DNA from: CAWIHS01 sp963836005
Lineage (GTDB): Bacteria > Pseudomonadota > Gammaproteobacteria > GRL18
Assembly: GCA_963836005.1 (NCBI GenBank)
Contig: CAWIHS010000002.1
Span: 992,001-1,056,000 of the forward strand
Direction of reading: 5' to 3'
DNA: 64,000 nt
In this document: positions 25,123 through 33,892 of the stretch, piece by piece
Position numbering within the stretch: the stretch's first letter is position 1
How the letters are laid out: every line of letters starts with the position of its first letter
Position numbers and translations under genes: made by a program
The notes under the pieces: model-generated
The model's input: only the letters and a program-made list of their open reading frames with translations
What the model was told of the DNA's origin: nothing
Databases searched by the model: none

Positions 25123-26514
25123 TCATTTAGATGCATGTGGCAAGGTTTTACCAGGATTCAGGATATTGTCAGGGTCGAACTGATTTTTGATCGCCTGCAT
25201 ATAAGACAGACTGCAGCTATCAAGTTCTTTAGCAATAAAATCTCTCTTTACCAGGCCGATACCATGCTCGCCGGATAAAGTGCCGTCCAGCTCAAGCACG
25301 AGTTGAAACATTTCTTCCAGGCAATGTTCCGCTTTGTTCTGTAATGCCTGATCATCTGGATTGGTCAAAAGATTGACATGGATATTGCCATTGCCGGCAT
25401 GGCCAAAGTTAACAATAGGTATCTCATATTTTGCTGATAATTGTTCCAGACCCTCAATTAAATCCGGAATTTTAGAGACCGGAACGACGACATCTTCGTT
25501 GATTTTTTTCGGCGCAATTTTTCTCAATGCCGGCGAGAGTGCCTTGCGAGTGTCCCATAAGGCCTTTATTTCATCTTCAGTGCGGGCATTGATTATTTCA
25601 ATACAGCCGCTATTTTTAGCCGCTCTGATAATGGAAGACAGACCTTCTTCCAGACAGCTTTTACTGCCATCAAGTTCCACCATCAATAAGGCGCCTGCTT
25701 CATCAGGCAGCCTGGCAGAAGAATAGTCTCTGATCATGTTAATGGCATTTTTATCGATAAATTCCAGTGCGCAGGGAGTAATGGGTTGAGCCATAATTGC
25801 AGAAACAGCCCGGGCTGCACTATGTATGCTGTCATAACTGATTTGCAGGGTGCGTTTTTCTTCAGCCAGCGGTGTCAGCTTTAAGGTGGCCTGGGTAATA
25901 ATACCTAAAGTGCCTTCTGATCCAACGAATAAACGGGTCAAGTCATAACCTACGACCCCCTTGGTTGTTTTGACTCCCGTTGTCAACAGATCGCCCTGAC
26001 CGGTGACAACCTGTATGCCAAGTACGCTCTCGCGAGTAGTGCCGTACTTAACCGCTCTTGGCCCGGCAGAATTGTATGCGAGGTTACCACCTACCGTACA
26101 AACTGCACTACTGGTGGGGTCTGGTGCCCAGAAAAATCCATGTGCTGCGGCAGCTTCCTGGATACTTTGATTAGTGACCCCGGGCTGGGTGACAATGAGG
26201 CGATTAGCCGCATCGATTGCAATGATCTGATTCATTCTTTCAAATGAGAGAATCAGACCTCCGTGCACAGGTACCGTGGCTCCCGTGGTGCCGGTACCGG
26301 CACCACGGCAGATAATGGGTACCCGGTACTGGCGGCACAATTGAACCAGGGCTATGATCTGTTTTGTATCATGGGCAAAGAAAACCGCATCCGGACAGGT
26401 ATGTATACGGCTGTTGTCATAACCATAACTCCAGCATTCATCTTTATTGATTAGCAGTGAGGATGCCGGTGTGAGCTGTTTAAGCTGCTGTATAAACTGG
26501 GCGGCTAACAGAAT
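25123..26514 (-). CDS. FAD-linked oxidase, GlcD/lactate dehydrogenase type, probably with an ATT start
   Basis: A 463-residue protein when read from ATT at 26514-26512, the usual length of GlcD-like FAD-binding oxidases (FAD_binding_4 then FAD-oxidase C domain). The FAD-binding R-G-A-G-T-G-T-T-G-A, G-G-N-L-A-Y-N-S-A-G-P and G-S-E-G-T-L-G-I-I-T motifs are present, as is the C-terminal histidine motif N-F-G-H-A-G-N-G-N-I-H-V and G-E-H-G-I-G. Conserved N-terminal residues (C-W-S-Y-G-Y-D-N-S and P-D-A-V-F-F-A) lie upstream of any ATG, GTG or TTG except TTG at 26340, which would cut into the FAD domain. ATT sits in TGATT, overlapping the dolP stop, with AAAAGG five bases before. The substrate is unknown (D-lactate or glycolate are typical). 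Confidence 0.85.
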   Translation of the reverse strand: MLLAAQFIQQLKQLTPASSLLINKDECWSYGYDNSRIHTCPDAVFFAHDTKQIIALVQLCRQYRVPIICRGAGTGTTGATVPVHGGLILSFERMNQIIAIDAANRLIVTQPGVTNQSIQEAAAAHGFFWAPDPTSSAVCTVGGNLAYNSAGPRAVKYGTTRESVLGIQVVTGQGDLLTTGVKTTKGVVGYDLTRLFVGSEGTLGIITQATLKLTPLAEEKRTLQISYDSIHSAARAVSAIMAQPITPCALEFIDKNAINMIRDYSSARLPDEAGALLMVELDGSKSCLEEGLSSIIRAAKNSGCIEIINARTEDEIKALWDTRKALSPALRKIAPKKINEDVVVPVSKIPDLIEGLEQLSAKYEIPIVNFGHAGNGNIHVNLLTNPDDQALQNKAEHCLEEMFQLVLELDGTLSGEHGIGLVKRDFIAKELDSCSLSYMQAIKNQFDPDNILNPGKTLPHASK

Positions 26515-27107
26515 CAGATCCTTTTGCCGGGGACAGGGTGCTCAAAAAGTTTTATGACCCGCTTTACCCCCTGGGTCTGGCGTACCAGCTCGGTGATTTG
26601 ATCCCCCTGTTCAACTGTTACTATACCCATTAAAAAAACACTGGCATTCTCAGTAACCACTTTGACCTGGGCATAATCAAGTTCCTTAAAGTGGGCAAAT
26701 ATGGACGTTTTGATTTTCGATGTTAAAAAGCTGTCATTGGTTCGGCTGCTCATAGAGGTGGGCTGCGCAATGGTTACTTCATTATAATATTGACGCACAT
26801 TTCTAATTTGTGAAGCAATTTCATCTAGTTGTTGTTTTAATTCGGGAGTTGGAGCTTCTCCGGTAATTAATATGCGCCGATTATAACTGGTCACATTGAC
26901 ATGTGTCTTACTGCTTAAGTTCTTGTCCTGATTATAGAGATAGGTGAATTTTGACTTGATGTTCTGATCTGCAACCAGGTCACCGCTAGTGCGCTTATCC
27001 ATAACGACTGAAGTACCAACAGCCGCACCACCGACCACAGCAACTGGACAGCCGTTTAACAGCAACGCTGAGCAAATTAATAAGAGAATGAGGGCTGATT
27101 GTTTCAT
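26514..27107 (-). CDS. dolP: BON-domain outer-membrane lipoprotein DolP
   Basis: A 197-residue lipoprotein with lipobox L-L-N-G-C (Cys19) and two BON domains (about residues 45-110 and 120-190, each with the paired strand pattern including R-I-L-I-T-G-E and V-F-L-M-G-I-V). DolP (YraP) helps outer-membrane integrity and BAM-complex function at division sites. It is next to diaA and yraN, the conserved order in gammaproteobacteria. The stop overlaps the probable start of the FAD-oxidase gene. Confidence 0.92.
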   Translation of the reverse strand: MKQSALILLLICSALLLNGCPVAVVGGAAVGTSVVMDKRTSGDLVADQNIKSKFTYLYNQDKNLSSKTHVNVTSYNRRILITGEAPTPELKQQLDEIASQIRNVRQYYNEVTIAQPTSMSSRTNDSFLTSKIKTSIFAHFKELDYAQVKVVTENASVFLMGIVTVEQGDQITELVRQTQGVKRVIKLFEHPVPGKRI

Positions 27108-27166
27108 TTTGATTGACCGTTGTGATGTTGAAATGGGTGAAAGTACTGTTAAATTTGCTGTCTGAC

Positions 27167-27751
27167 TCAGGCACCAAACAGCTGAAAATCTATTAAGTCA
27201 CAGAGTGCGTGAATAATTGTAATATGGGTTTCCTGGATACGTGCAGTTTGTTCTGCGGGTACACGTAACTCGATGTCTGAATCATTGAGTACCTGAGCCA
27301 GCTGACCTCCATCTTTACCTGTCAGGGCAATAACACGCATACCCTGTTCATGGGCATTTTCAACAGCTTGCACAATACTGGGTGATTGTCCGCTGGTACT
27401 GATGGCCAGCAGAACATCGGTATCTTTTCCCAGCGCCTGAATTTGACGGGCAAAGACATCCTTATAATGGTAATCGTTGGCAATAGATGTCAAAGCAGAA
27501 CTGTCAGTAGTCAAAGCAATGGCTGGCAGAGCAGGACGTTCTGCTTCAAAGCGATTTACCAGCTCAGAACTGAAGTGCTGTGCGTCCGCAGCAGAACCTC
27601 CATTGCCGCAAGCCATGATCTTGCCATCGTTTAAAAGCGACTGCACCATCAGGCTGGCTGCTGCTTCAATCGCTGCTGCAAGAGTTTTAAGGGTTTTTTG
27701 TTTGACAGAAACACTGCTGTTAAAAATTGCTTCAATACGAGTTAAGCTCAT
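27167..27751 (-). CDS. diaA: SIS-domain protein DiaA (phosphoheptose isomerase-like)
   Basis: A 194-residue SIS-domain protein. In this neighbourhood (lpoA-yraN-diaA-dolP) the family member is DiaA, which binds DnaA and times replication initiation; the related GmhA isomerises sedoheptulose 7-phosphate for LPS core heptose. Family sequences C-G-N-G-G-S-A-A-D-A-Q-H-F-S-S-E-L and S-T-S-G-Q-S-P-S are intact, so either role is possible and sequence alone does not decide; the label rests on context. Confidence 0.85.
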   Translation of the reverse strand: MSLTRIEAIFNSSVSVKQKTLKTLAAAIEAAASLMVQSLLNDGKIMACGNGGSAADAQHFSSELVNRFEAERPALPAIALTTDSSALTSIANDYHYKDVFARQIQALGKDTDVLLAISTSGQSPSIVQAVENAHEQGMRVIALTGKDGGQLAQVLNDSDIELRVPAEQTARIQETHITIIHALCDLIDFQLFGA

Positions 27752-27776
27752 TAAAGAATATAATCCATGTGTAGTT

Positions 27777-28154
27777 TTAATTCAGCTGGATAGCGTTTTG
27801 TATCCACTCTATATGATTTTTTTTTCCATTCTCTATTTGGCCGGAAGTGATAGCAACAGCGTCAATCCGACAAGGATAGTGAGCAAACTGGGGATATTTT
27901 AACAGGTAATAATGAACAGCATGAATAATTTTCTGCTGTTTACGGTAATCTATTGTTTCCAGAGGATGACCATACTGTATTGTTTTGCGATAACGCACTT
28001 CAATAAAGACCAGAAATTCAGTATCACGCATGATAATATCAATTTCTCCATTTTTACAGGAAAAATTTTGTTTAACCAGTTTCAAGCCGTTTGCCTGTAG
28101 AAATTTCAGTGCAAATGTTTCGGCCTTCTGTCCTGTTTTATTGCTGTTTAACAT
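27777..28154 (-). CDS. yraN: YraN/UPF0102 nuclease-like protein
   Basis: A 125-residue UPF0102 protein with an endonuclease-like fold: N-terminal G-Q-K-A-E-T-F-A-L-K-F-L, then N-G-E-I-D-I-I-M-R-D and F-I-E-V-R-Y-R, which are the acidic and E-V-R/K active-site-like residues. Its function is unclear. ATG at 28154 is preferred to the TTG one codon earlier. It lies between lpoA and diaA on the same strand with short gaps, as in E. coli. Confidence 0.92.
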   Translation of the reverse strand: MLNSNKTGQKAETFALKFLQANGLKLVKQNFSCKNGEIDIIMRDTEFLVFIEVRYRKTIQYGHPLETIDYRKQQKIIHAVHYYLLKYPQFAHYPCRIDAVAITSGQIENGKKNHIEWIQNAIQLN

Positions 28155-28178
28155 CAATGCATCATTCCTTTAACGTCA

Positions 28179-30167
28179 TTAATTCGTCTCTATGACGCCC
28201 TCTTTAAACTTCACCCAGGGAAGGGTTCGTATCACATAACCGTCAGTCGAGACAGATAGCTGCCCGCTTTCGCCCTGGATAGACTCGGATGGGTTTTCTC
28301 TGAGGTATTGTATATAGGGAGCAATTTGATAACTGTCGACTCCCAGAGTGAACAAACGCTGGTAAAGGATGCCGGGGTATTCACCGGAGTGGCTGATTGC
28401 ATTTTCATCCTGGCCCAGCAGCCAGGGCATATCGGAAAAATAAACCCCGTCAATATCGATATTGTTTTTTCTGTCTTCATAGGAAGAAACAATGTGCGAA
28501 GTACTGTAAACCGGAAGCGTTTCGCCATGATGATAAATGATCTGCAGAGGGATCTGACGAGCCTGTTTTGGAAATGCAGCCATAAACACCATATCAATGT
28601 CCTGTCTTCTGCGAGGTGTAAACTCTACTTCTCTGCCAATGACCTGACCCACCAGGCGTCTGCGTTCATTGCTCTGTTGAATATGCAGCAGCCCCTTGAT
28701 GGATTCGGAAAAGTCCTGCGCTGTGGGCGGATAAAATACAGTATCAGCTACGATACCTCCGAGAGATCCCCATCTTTGCTTGAAAGCAGACTGCATGCGT
28801 TTACCCCAATTACTGTCTGGAGCCAGAATTGCAGCATAAAAATGGCCATCTCGCCAGGCTTTATCGGCGACCCTGCGGGCATCGGATTCAGGCGACAAAC
28901 CAAACTGATATAAATTTGCTGCATATCGCTTTTGTAGCGGCAGGGCATCCGGGTGGGGGGCCGCTACAGGAGGACTGACTTCCATAGACGGGGAAGGGGT
29001 CTTTATCTCCCCGGACTGAGATGCGCGGGTTAAATTTTCAAGACTATTCAAGGCCAGTGTCGGCACTGGCAGGGAAAATGATTCGGAGAGGAGCTGCAGA
29101 TTTTGCTTGGATAAGGGACCAATAATTAGTTCAGCGCCATTATTCACAGCCTCCTGATAAGTATCTAAAAATTGCTGTTGATTACTGCTGTCATAAAAGC
29201 GCAGCAGTAAGTTATAGGCTATAGGCCGGGCATAATGAGCAGCGTTAATACCATCCATGATAGCCTGGGCTGGTTTGACAAATTTTTCCGACCCAGGCAG
29301 CAGCACCGCTATCTGGGAGGGTCTGAATATTGCGCTTTCACGGGCAGCGATAATTTTGTTGATAAATTGCAGGTCAGCAGGATGGGATGGGTTGACTTGC
29401 AGCCAGAGTGAAATTTGCTGGTTGAATGCGGGTGAAGTATGACCTTGTCTGAATATTTGCGACAGGCTTAACCAGCCCCTGAACACATTATCAGTTGTTC
29501 GTGTTTCAGCCTGGAGCAACTGTTCCAGTTGATCATCTGGAATAACAGATAAATATTTCCAGATCAGCAATTGATTTTGTTCTATAGCCAATGGATCGGT
29601 CAACAGATCCTGCCGGATCATTAATTCCCTGACTGCTGATGAAGCCTGATCCGTCTGGTATAGTGCATCTGCACGAAGCTGATAATATTGACTCCATTGT
29701 TCAACCTGGCTGGAATTAAAGTTCTGTTCCAGCATCTGTAATGCCTGGACGGGCTGCTGGTTAAGCAGGTAATTTTTTGCTGCCAGAAGAATAAAATTGT
29801 TCTTTTCTGCGGGACTCAGGCTTTGGCTCGAAACTTGCTGAATGGTTTCTATACAGAGCTGCCTTGATTGTGAATACAACTGCGGCAAAATTTGCGGGTC
29901 ATCCAGTACCTGTGAGCAGAGAGTCAGTGACTGCATTAATAACTGACTGCGTTTAGGTTCGGAAGATAACATGGCCTGGCTATAGAGATTGTTGGCGAGA
30001 TCATATTTACCCTGACTGGTTAATGCAGCGCCTGACTGCCCGGCAGGGCTTTGTCCAACCGCTGTTTGTGTGCTATCTTGAACTGTTGATGTACCGCAGC
30101 CGTTAAACAACAGACTGAAGGTCAGTAATAAAAGAATTCGATAAACTTTAGTCATTAATTTGGTCAT
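28179..30167 (-). CDS. lpoA: penicillin-binding protein activator LpoA
   Basis: An outer-membrane lipoprotein of about 662 residues that stimulates PBP1A. Its lipobox is L-F-N-G-C in the first 30 residues. The N-terminal part looks like helical TPR-type repeats (about 40-260), and the C-terminal part has a periplasmic-binding-protein-like fold (from about I-A-V-L-L-P-G-S to the end). ATG at 30167 is preferred to TTG at 30185, since it brings the signal peptide to the N-terminus. It is 63 or so bases from the divergent rsmI, and yraN, diaA and dolP follow on the same strand, an expected operon. Confidence 0.92.
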   Translation of the reverse strand: MTKLMTKVYRILLLLTFSLLFNGCGTSTVQDSTQTAVGQSPAGQSGAALTSQGKYDLANNLYSQAMLSSEPKRSQLLMQSLTLCSQVLDDPQILPQLYSQSRQLCIETIQQVSSQSLSPAEKNNFILLAAKNYLLNQQPVQALQMLEQNFNSSQVEQWSQYYQLRADALYQTDQASSAVRELMIRQDLLTDPLAIEQNQLLIWKYLSVIPDDQLEQLLQAETRTTDNVFRGWLSLSQIFRQGHTSPAFNQQISLWLQVNPSHPADLQFINKIIAARESAIFRPSQIAVLLPGSEKFVKPAQAIMDGINAAHYARPIAYNLLLRFYDSSNQQQFLDTYQEAVNNGAELIIGPLSKQNLQLLSESFSLPVPTLALNSLENLTRASQSGEIKTPSPSMEVSPPVAAPHPDALPLQKRYAANLYQFGLSPESDARRVADKAWRDGHFYAAILAPDSNWGKRMQSAFKQRWGSLGGIVADTVFYPPTAQDFSESIKGLLHIQQSNERRRLVGQVIGREVEFTPRRRQDIDMVFMAAFPKQARQIPLQIIYHHGETLPVYSTSHIVSSYEDRKNNIDIDGVYFSDMPWLLGQDENAISHSGEYPGILYQRLFTLGVDSYQIAPYIQYLRENPSESIQGESGQLSVSTDGYVIRTLPWVKFKEGVIETN

Positions 30168-30248
30168 ATGGGTTACTCGAATCAATGGATGATTTCTCAG
30201 AGCGGGCCGACCTTCAAAGAAGCATACACTTACATTTAAGGTGACAAC

Positions 30249-31097
30249 GTGTCGTTAAAAGTTGGTCAATTATATATTGTAGCAACACCAATTGGAAACC
30301 AATCCGATTTTTCACCTCGAGCTATTGAAACTTTACAGAGCGTTGACAGGATTGCCGCCGAAGATACCCGGCATAGCAGACATTTGTTAAAACAGTTTGC
30401 TATCAACACACATTGCGTAGCATTGCATGAACATAATGAAAGGCAATACTCAGATCAATTAATTGAACAGCTTTTACAGGGACAGAATATTGCCCTGATT
30501 TCGGATGCTGGAACGCCGCTGATTAGTGATCCCGGTTACTGGCTGGTCAATAAAGCACATCAGCTGCAGATTAAAGTTATACCTGTTCCTGGCCCCTGTG
30601 CTCTGATTGCAGCTCTGTCGGCGTCAGGACTGTCAGCAGGCCGTTTTTGTTTTGAGGGCTTTGTACCAGCAAAAAAGGGTCAGCGGCGGGATTTTTTTGA
30701 GCAAAGGAAAACAGAAACCAGAACCCTGATTTTTTATGAAACACCTCATCGCATTCTGCAGTCTATCACAGATCTGTGTGATATTTTTGGGGCTGACAGA
30801 TGTATTGTATTGGCCCGGGAATTAACTAAAACTTTTGAGACCATCAAACGCGCAGAGCTCGGAGAAATGGTGAAATGGATCGCTGCAGACGAGAATCAGC
30901 GCAAAGGTGAAATGGTACTCGTTATTGAAGGTTTTTCACCTCCCGATAGAGAATTACTCAGCCTTGAGCATGCACGAATTTTGCGCCTGCTGCTCGCAGA
31001 ACTGCCTTTAAAGCAGGCAGTAAAAATGGCTATGGAAATCTGCGGTGAAAAAAGGAAAAAACTGTATGATTATGCCCTGCAGATTAAAAATTTATGA
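30249..31097 (+). CDS. rsmI: 16S rRNA 2'-O-ribose methyltransferase RsmI (C1402)
   Basis: A 282-residue SAM-dependent methyltransferase (YraL) that modifies C1402 of 16S rRNA together with RsmH, which is encoded 2 kb downstream. The tetrapyrrole-methylase-like fold is shown by Y-I-V-A-T-P-I-G-N, S-D-A-G-T-P-L-I-S-D-P-G and V-P-G-P-C-A-L-I-A-A-L-S-A-S-G. The start is GTG at 30249. It is divergent from lpoA and followed by rnpB. Confidence 0.95.
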   Translation: MSLKVGQLYIVATPIGNQSDFSPRAIETLQSVDRIAAEDTRHSRHLLKQFAINTHCVALHEHNERQYSDQLIEQLLQGQNIALISDAGTPLISDPGYWLVNKAHQLQIKVIPVPGPCALIAALSASGLSAGRFCFEGFVPAKKGQRRDFFEQRKTETRTLIFYETPHRILQSITDLCDIFGADRCIVLARELTKTFETIKRAELGEMVKWIAADENQRKGEMVLVIEGFSPPDRELLSLEHARILRLLLAELPLKQAVKMAMEICGEKRKKLYDYALQIKNL

Positions 31098-31136
31098 ACC
31101 TGATTTGAACTGTTATCAAACCAGGATTAAAAATGC

Positions 31137-31165
31137 TTGCCCCGTGAACCTAAAATCAGCATAAT
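31137..31165 (+). promoter_or_regulatory. probable rnpB promoter
   Basis: TTGCCC (31137-31142) and CATAAT (31160-31165) are separated by exactly 17 bases, and the mature 5' end of the RNase P RNA (31173) lies 8 bases downstream, which is the expected distance for a sigma-70 promoter. Confidence 0.7.
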
Positions 31166-31172
31166 AGCCGCA

Positions 31173-31619
31173 GAGTTAATCAAGGCAGTCGCTGCCTGAC
31201 ATCGAGTCAGGGAGAGGAAAGTCCGGGCTCCACAGGGCAAGGTGCCAGGTAATACCTGGGGGAAGTAATTCCACGGCCAGTGCAACAGAAAGTATACCGC
31301 CCTTCACCTAGCTTAAAACCTTATTAGTCCAGCCCTAAAGCAGCAACACGATTTTTCAGCGCTGGCATCATAATAGTGATGTTTTAAGTTAGGTGATGGG
31401 TAAGGGTGAAATGGTGCGGTAAGAGCGCACCGCGTTAATGGTAACATTGACGGCAAGGTAAACCCCACCTGGAGCAAGACCAAATAGAGGAACAGTGTTT
31501 CAGTTGCTGAAACACAGGTGTGGCCCACATTGTTCCTGGGTAGGTTGCTTGAGATAGATGGCGACATCTATCCTAGATGAATGACTGTCCGAGACAGAAC
31601 CCGGCTTATTGATTAGCTC
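31173..31619 (+). ncRNA. rnpB: RNase P RNA (type A) with an enlarged P12 stem
   Basis: Conserved class A segments are clear in order: GAGGAAAGTCCGGGCTCC near the 5' end, GGCAAGGTGCCAGGTAATACC, CAGTGCAACAGAAAG, GGTAAGGGTGAAA, GGTAAGAGCGCACCG, TTGAGA and ATGAATGACTGTCC, GACAGAACCCGGCTTAT. The ends pair (GAGTTAATCA with TGATTAGCTC), defining 31173-31619, 447 bases; E. coli is about 377. The extra length is mostly between ACCGCC and GGGTAAGGGTG, where a 15-bp stem (31305-31319 with 31381-31395) encloses 61 bases, in place of the short P12 of E. coli. A T-rich run after 31619 would end transcription. The RNA is the catalytic part of RNase P, which removes tRNA 5' leaders; the rnpA protein gene is not here. 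Confidence 0.96.
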
Positions 31620-31640
31620 TTTTTTCTCTTCTTTCTACTC
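31620..31640 (+). terminator. T-rich run after rnpB
   Basis: The P1 stem of the RNase P RNA (closing GAGTTAATCA with TGATTAGCTC) is followed directly by TTTTTTCTCTTCTTTC, as in a Rho-independent terminator that uses P1 as its stem. Confidence 0.45.
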
Positions 31641-31694
31641 TGCTTTTATTATATGTATATGGCTTATTTCACTGTATTTTGTGTTGATATTTTG

Positions 31695-31854
31695 GTAACT
31701 ATTCAGCGTATTTTAGATTTATACGTAAGTTCTTGATATCAGGTGTTTGCGGAAGGCAGATAATTGCTCCTGTATAATCTGCATTTCCCACATCCATGTG
31801 GGTCAGCAAATTCCTGGTGTCAAGGACGTTTTCAAAATTACGCTGAATAGTTGC
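31695..31854. repeat. MITE-like repeat, copy 4 (160 bp, between rnpB and mraZ)
   Basis: The ends are GTAACTATTCAGCGTA (31695-31710) and TACGCTGAATAGTTGC (31839-31854), inverted with one mismatch in 16. The interior TTGATATCAGGTGTTTGCGG, AAGGCAGATAATTGCTCCTG and TATAATCTGCATTTCC matches the right half of copy 1 on the opposite strand. A CCCACAT/ATGTGGG palindrome is at the centre. Probably an internally deleted copy. Confidence 0.8.
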
Positions 31855-32146
31855 ATATTTTTTTCATAACAATAAATAGTGTGTTATTACTTCATAATGA
31901 TCAAGTAATTAACTAAAAAACACCTTTTAAAACAAAAATGTGCTCAATGTCGCATTAATATACGATTGTTTCCTGATGAACTTTTCAGGACGTTTCTCAT
32001 AACTTTTCCCCAAGTCTTAACTACCTCTTTAAATACGTCTGGTAAATCACTGATTTAATGGTGTATTTGACCATAGTATTTTTGTGTAAATATTCTCTAA
32101 GTCATTGTCTTAAAGAAAGAAATTTAAAATGTAGGGTAATTACTTC
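31855..32146. other. AT-rich non-coding stretch upstream of the mraZ promoter
   Basis: No gene, terminator or repeat was recognised between the end of the 31.7-kb element and the mraZ promoter. It is AT-rich with many short stop-interrupted frames. Confidence 0.4.
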
Positions 32147-32175
32147 TTGACCTCAGGCCCAACAGTTTCTATAGT
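32147..32175 (+). promoter_or_regulatory. probable mraZ (dcw cluster) promoter
   Basis: TTGACC (32147-32152) and TATAGT (32170-32175) are spaced by 17 bases, a strong sigma-70-type match. The expected start of transcription is near 32182, immediately at the MraZ-box repeats. The resulting leader to the mraZ GTG would be about 255 bases. Confidence 0.7.
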
Positions 32176-32182
32176 AACAGTT

Positions 32183-32240
32183 GTGGGGTAAAGTGGATCA
32201 AATAGGATCAAATGTGGTTTAAAGTGGGTTCAAGGTGAAT
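32183..32240 (+). promoter_or_regulatory. MraZ operator repeats
   Basis: A series of about 10-base units, GTGGGGTAAA, GTGGATCAAA, TAGGATCAAA, TGTGGTTTAA and AGTGGGTTCA, follows the promoter. MraZ is known to bind several TGGG- or AAAGTGG-type repeats with 10-base spacing at its own promoter. The position just downstream of the -10 element fits autorepression of the dcw operon by MraZ. Confidence 0.7.
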
Positions 32241-32438
32241 GTTCACGCTTATGCCCATATTTATTGATTAAAAAACAAACAGATAATACCTTTGAGTATT
32301 TGTTACGGCTTGTAATTTGTGCCTGATTTCTTTTACAGGTCAGATAGTTAGCCACTCATTTGCAACCAAAATGAAAATTCTGCAGCAGAAAATATAGACT
32401 TTAACAAACAAGCCGCATTCTGGAGAGTAAAGTCAATC

Positions 32439-32879
32439 GTGTTAAATGGTGTAACCAAATTAAGTCTTGATGTCAAAGGACGTCTGGCGATTCCAAGCCG
32501 ATATCGTGATCGTCTGATGGATGAGTGTGCGGGGCGCCTGGTTGTTACTGTTGATCATGAACGTCGGCTGGTGATCTATCCACTCAAAGACTGGAAGGTG
32601 GCAGAAGCAAAACTGGAACAATTATCCAGCTTCAATAAAGCTTCAGTGAAAATAAAACGTCTCTACCTTGGGCATGCTAATGAATGTGATATGGATAAAA
32701 ATGGACGCATTAATTTACCCTCCTATTTACGAGAGATCACCGGGCTGGATAAGCAGATAGTGCTGCTGGGTGTCGGCAACAAGTTTGAAGTCTGGGATGA
32801 AGATGCCTGGAAAGCAGAATGGGAAACCAATGAGAATGATCTGCAGTTGTCTGAGGAACTGGAATCTCTTTCTTTATAA
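32439..32879 (+). CDS. mraZ: transcriptional regulator MraZ
   Basis: A 146-residue MraZ with two AbrB-like SpoVT domains, each containing a D-x-K-G-R-x-x-x-P motif (D-V-K-G-R-L-A-I-P near residue 11, and M-D-K-N-G-R-I-N-L-P near residue 85). It forms rings and represses the division and cell wall operon. It starts with GTG, with GGAGAG 12 bases upstream. It heads the cluster, followed by rsmH. Matching operator repeats lie upstream. Confidence 0.96.
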   Translation: MLNGVTKLSLDVKGRLAIPSRYRDRLMDECAGRLVVTVDHERRLVIYPLKDWKVAEAKLEQLSSFNKASVKIKRLYLGHANECDMDKNGRINLPSYLREITGLDKQIVLLGVGNKFEVWDEDAWKAEWETNENDLQLSEELESLSL

Positions 32880-32932
32880 GAATATGAACGGACAGACATG
32901 CGGATAAATCTGCCAGGCTTGATGGCAAAAAT

Positions 32933-33868
32933 ATGAATAATACTGAATACAGCCATAAACCTGTTTTATTAGCAGAAAGTATTTCCGCGCTGAACATTAA
33001 ACCCTCCGGTTTGTATATAGATGGCACCTTTGGCCGGGGCGGTCACAGCCAGGCGATATTGGATTGTCTGAATGCTGAAGGACGGCTTATAGCGTTTGAT
33101 AAAGATCCTGAAGCTATAGCAAAAGCAAAACAACATTTTGTGCATGAACATCGTTTTAAAATCTTTCATTGTTCCTTTGCGAAACTGCAGGAAATATTGA
33201 ATGCTGAACAGGTTTGTGGAAACGTTGACGGTATTTTGCTGGATCTGGGGGTTTCTTCTCCTCAGTTAGATGATCCGCAACGTGGCTTTAGTTTTCAGCA
33301 ATCAGGCCTATTGGATATGCGCATGGATACCCGTCAGGGCATCAGTGCCCAGCAATGGTTAAACACTGCTAAACAGGCAGATATTGCCACCGTTCTATAT
33401 GAGTATGGGGAAGAACGTTACTCAAGGCGCATTGCCGGGGCGATCGTCAGCGCCAGAAGTGAAGCGCCGATAACGGATACTGTGCAATTGGCTGAAATCA
33501 TAAAACAGGCCCACCCTCGCTGGGAAAAAAAGAAGCATCCGGCGACACGCTGTTTTCAGGGGATCCGCATCTTCGTTAATAATGAATTAGCTGATCTGGA
33601 TGATGGTCTGCAGCAAAGCTATAACTGCCTGAAAAAACAGGGACGCCTTGCAGTCATCAGTTTTCATTCGCTGGAAGATAGAAAAGTAAAACAATTTTTT
33701 CGTTTAATGGCAGATGGAGAACGGCTTCCACCGGATTTGCCGATAACGGACATGGCCATAGACAGAAAACTAAAGTTAATTGGTCATAAAACCAAAGCGG
33801 GAAAGCATGAACTGAGTATAAATCCGCGCGCCCGCAGTGCTGTTTTAAGAGTGGCTGAAAAACTTTAG
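32933..33868 (+). CDS. rsmH: 16S rRNA N4-methyltransferase RsmH (C1402)
   Basis: A 311-residue SAM methyltransferase (MraW) acting on the N4 of C1402, the same nucleotide as RsmI. Motifs Y-I-D-G-T-F-G-R-G-G-H, D-L-G-V-S-S-P-Q-L and I-S-F-H-S-L-E-D-R-x-V-K are characteristic. It sits second in the dcw cluster after mraZ, with ftsL next. Confidence 0.97.
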   Translation: MNNTEYSHKPVLLAESISALNIKPSGLYIDGTFGRGGHSQAILDCLNAEGRLIAFDKDPEAIAKAKQHFVHEHRFKIFHCSFAKLQEILNAEQVCGNVDGILLDLGVSSPQLDDPQRGFSFQQSGLLDMRMDTRQGISAQQWLNTAKQADIATVLYEYGEERYSRRIAGAIVSARSEAPITDTVQLAEIIKQAHPRWEKKKHPATRCFQGIRIFVNNELADLDDGLQQSYNCLKKQGRLAVISFHSLEDRKVKQFFRLMADGERLPPDLPITDMAIDRKLKLIGHKTKAGKHELSINPRARSAVLRVAEKL

Positions 33869-33892
33869 CGTCACTGGTTATCAGGGAAATAT

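Noticed and set aside
31313..31567. An 84-codon minus-strand frame inside rnpB
   Set aside because: The DNA is clearly RNase P RNA; the frame has no protein-like features.
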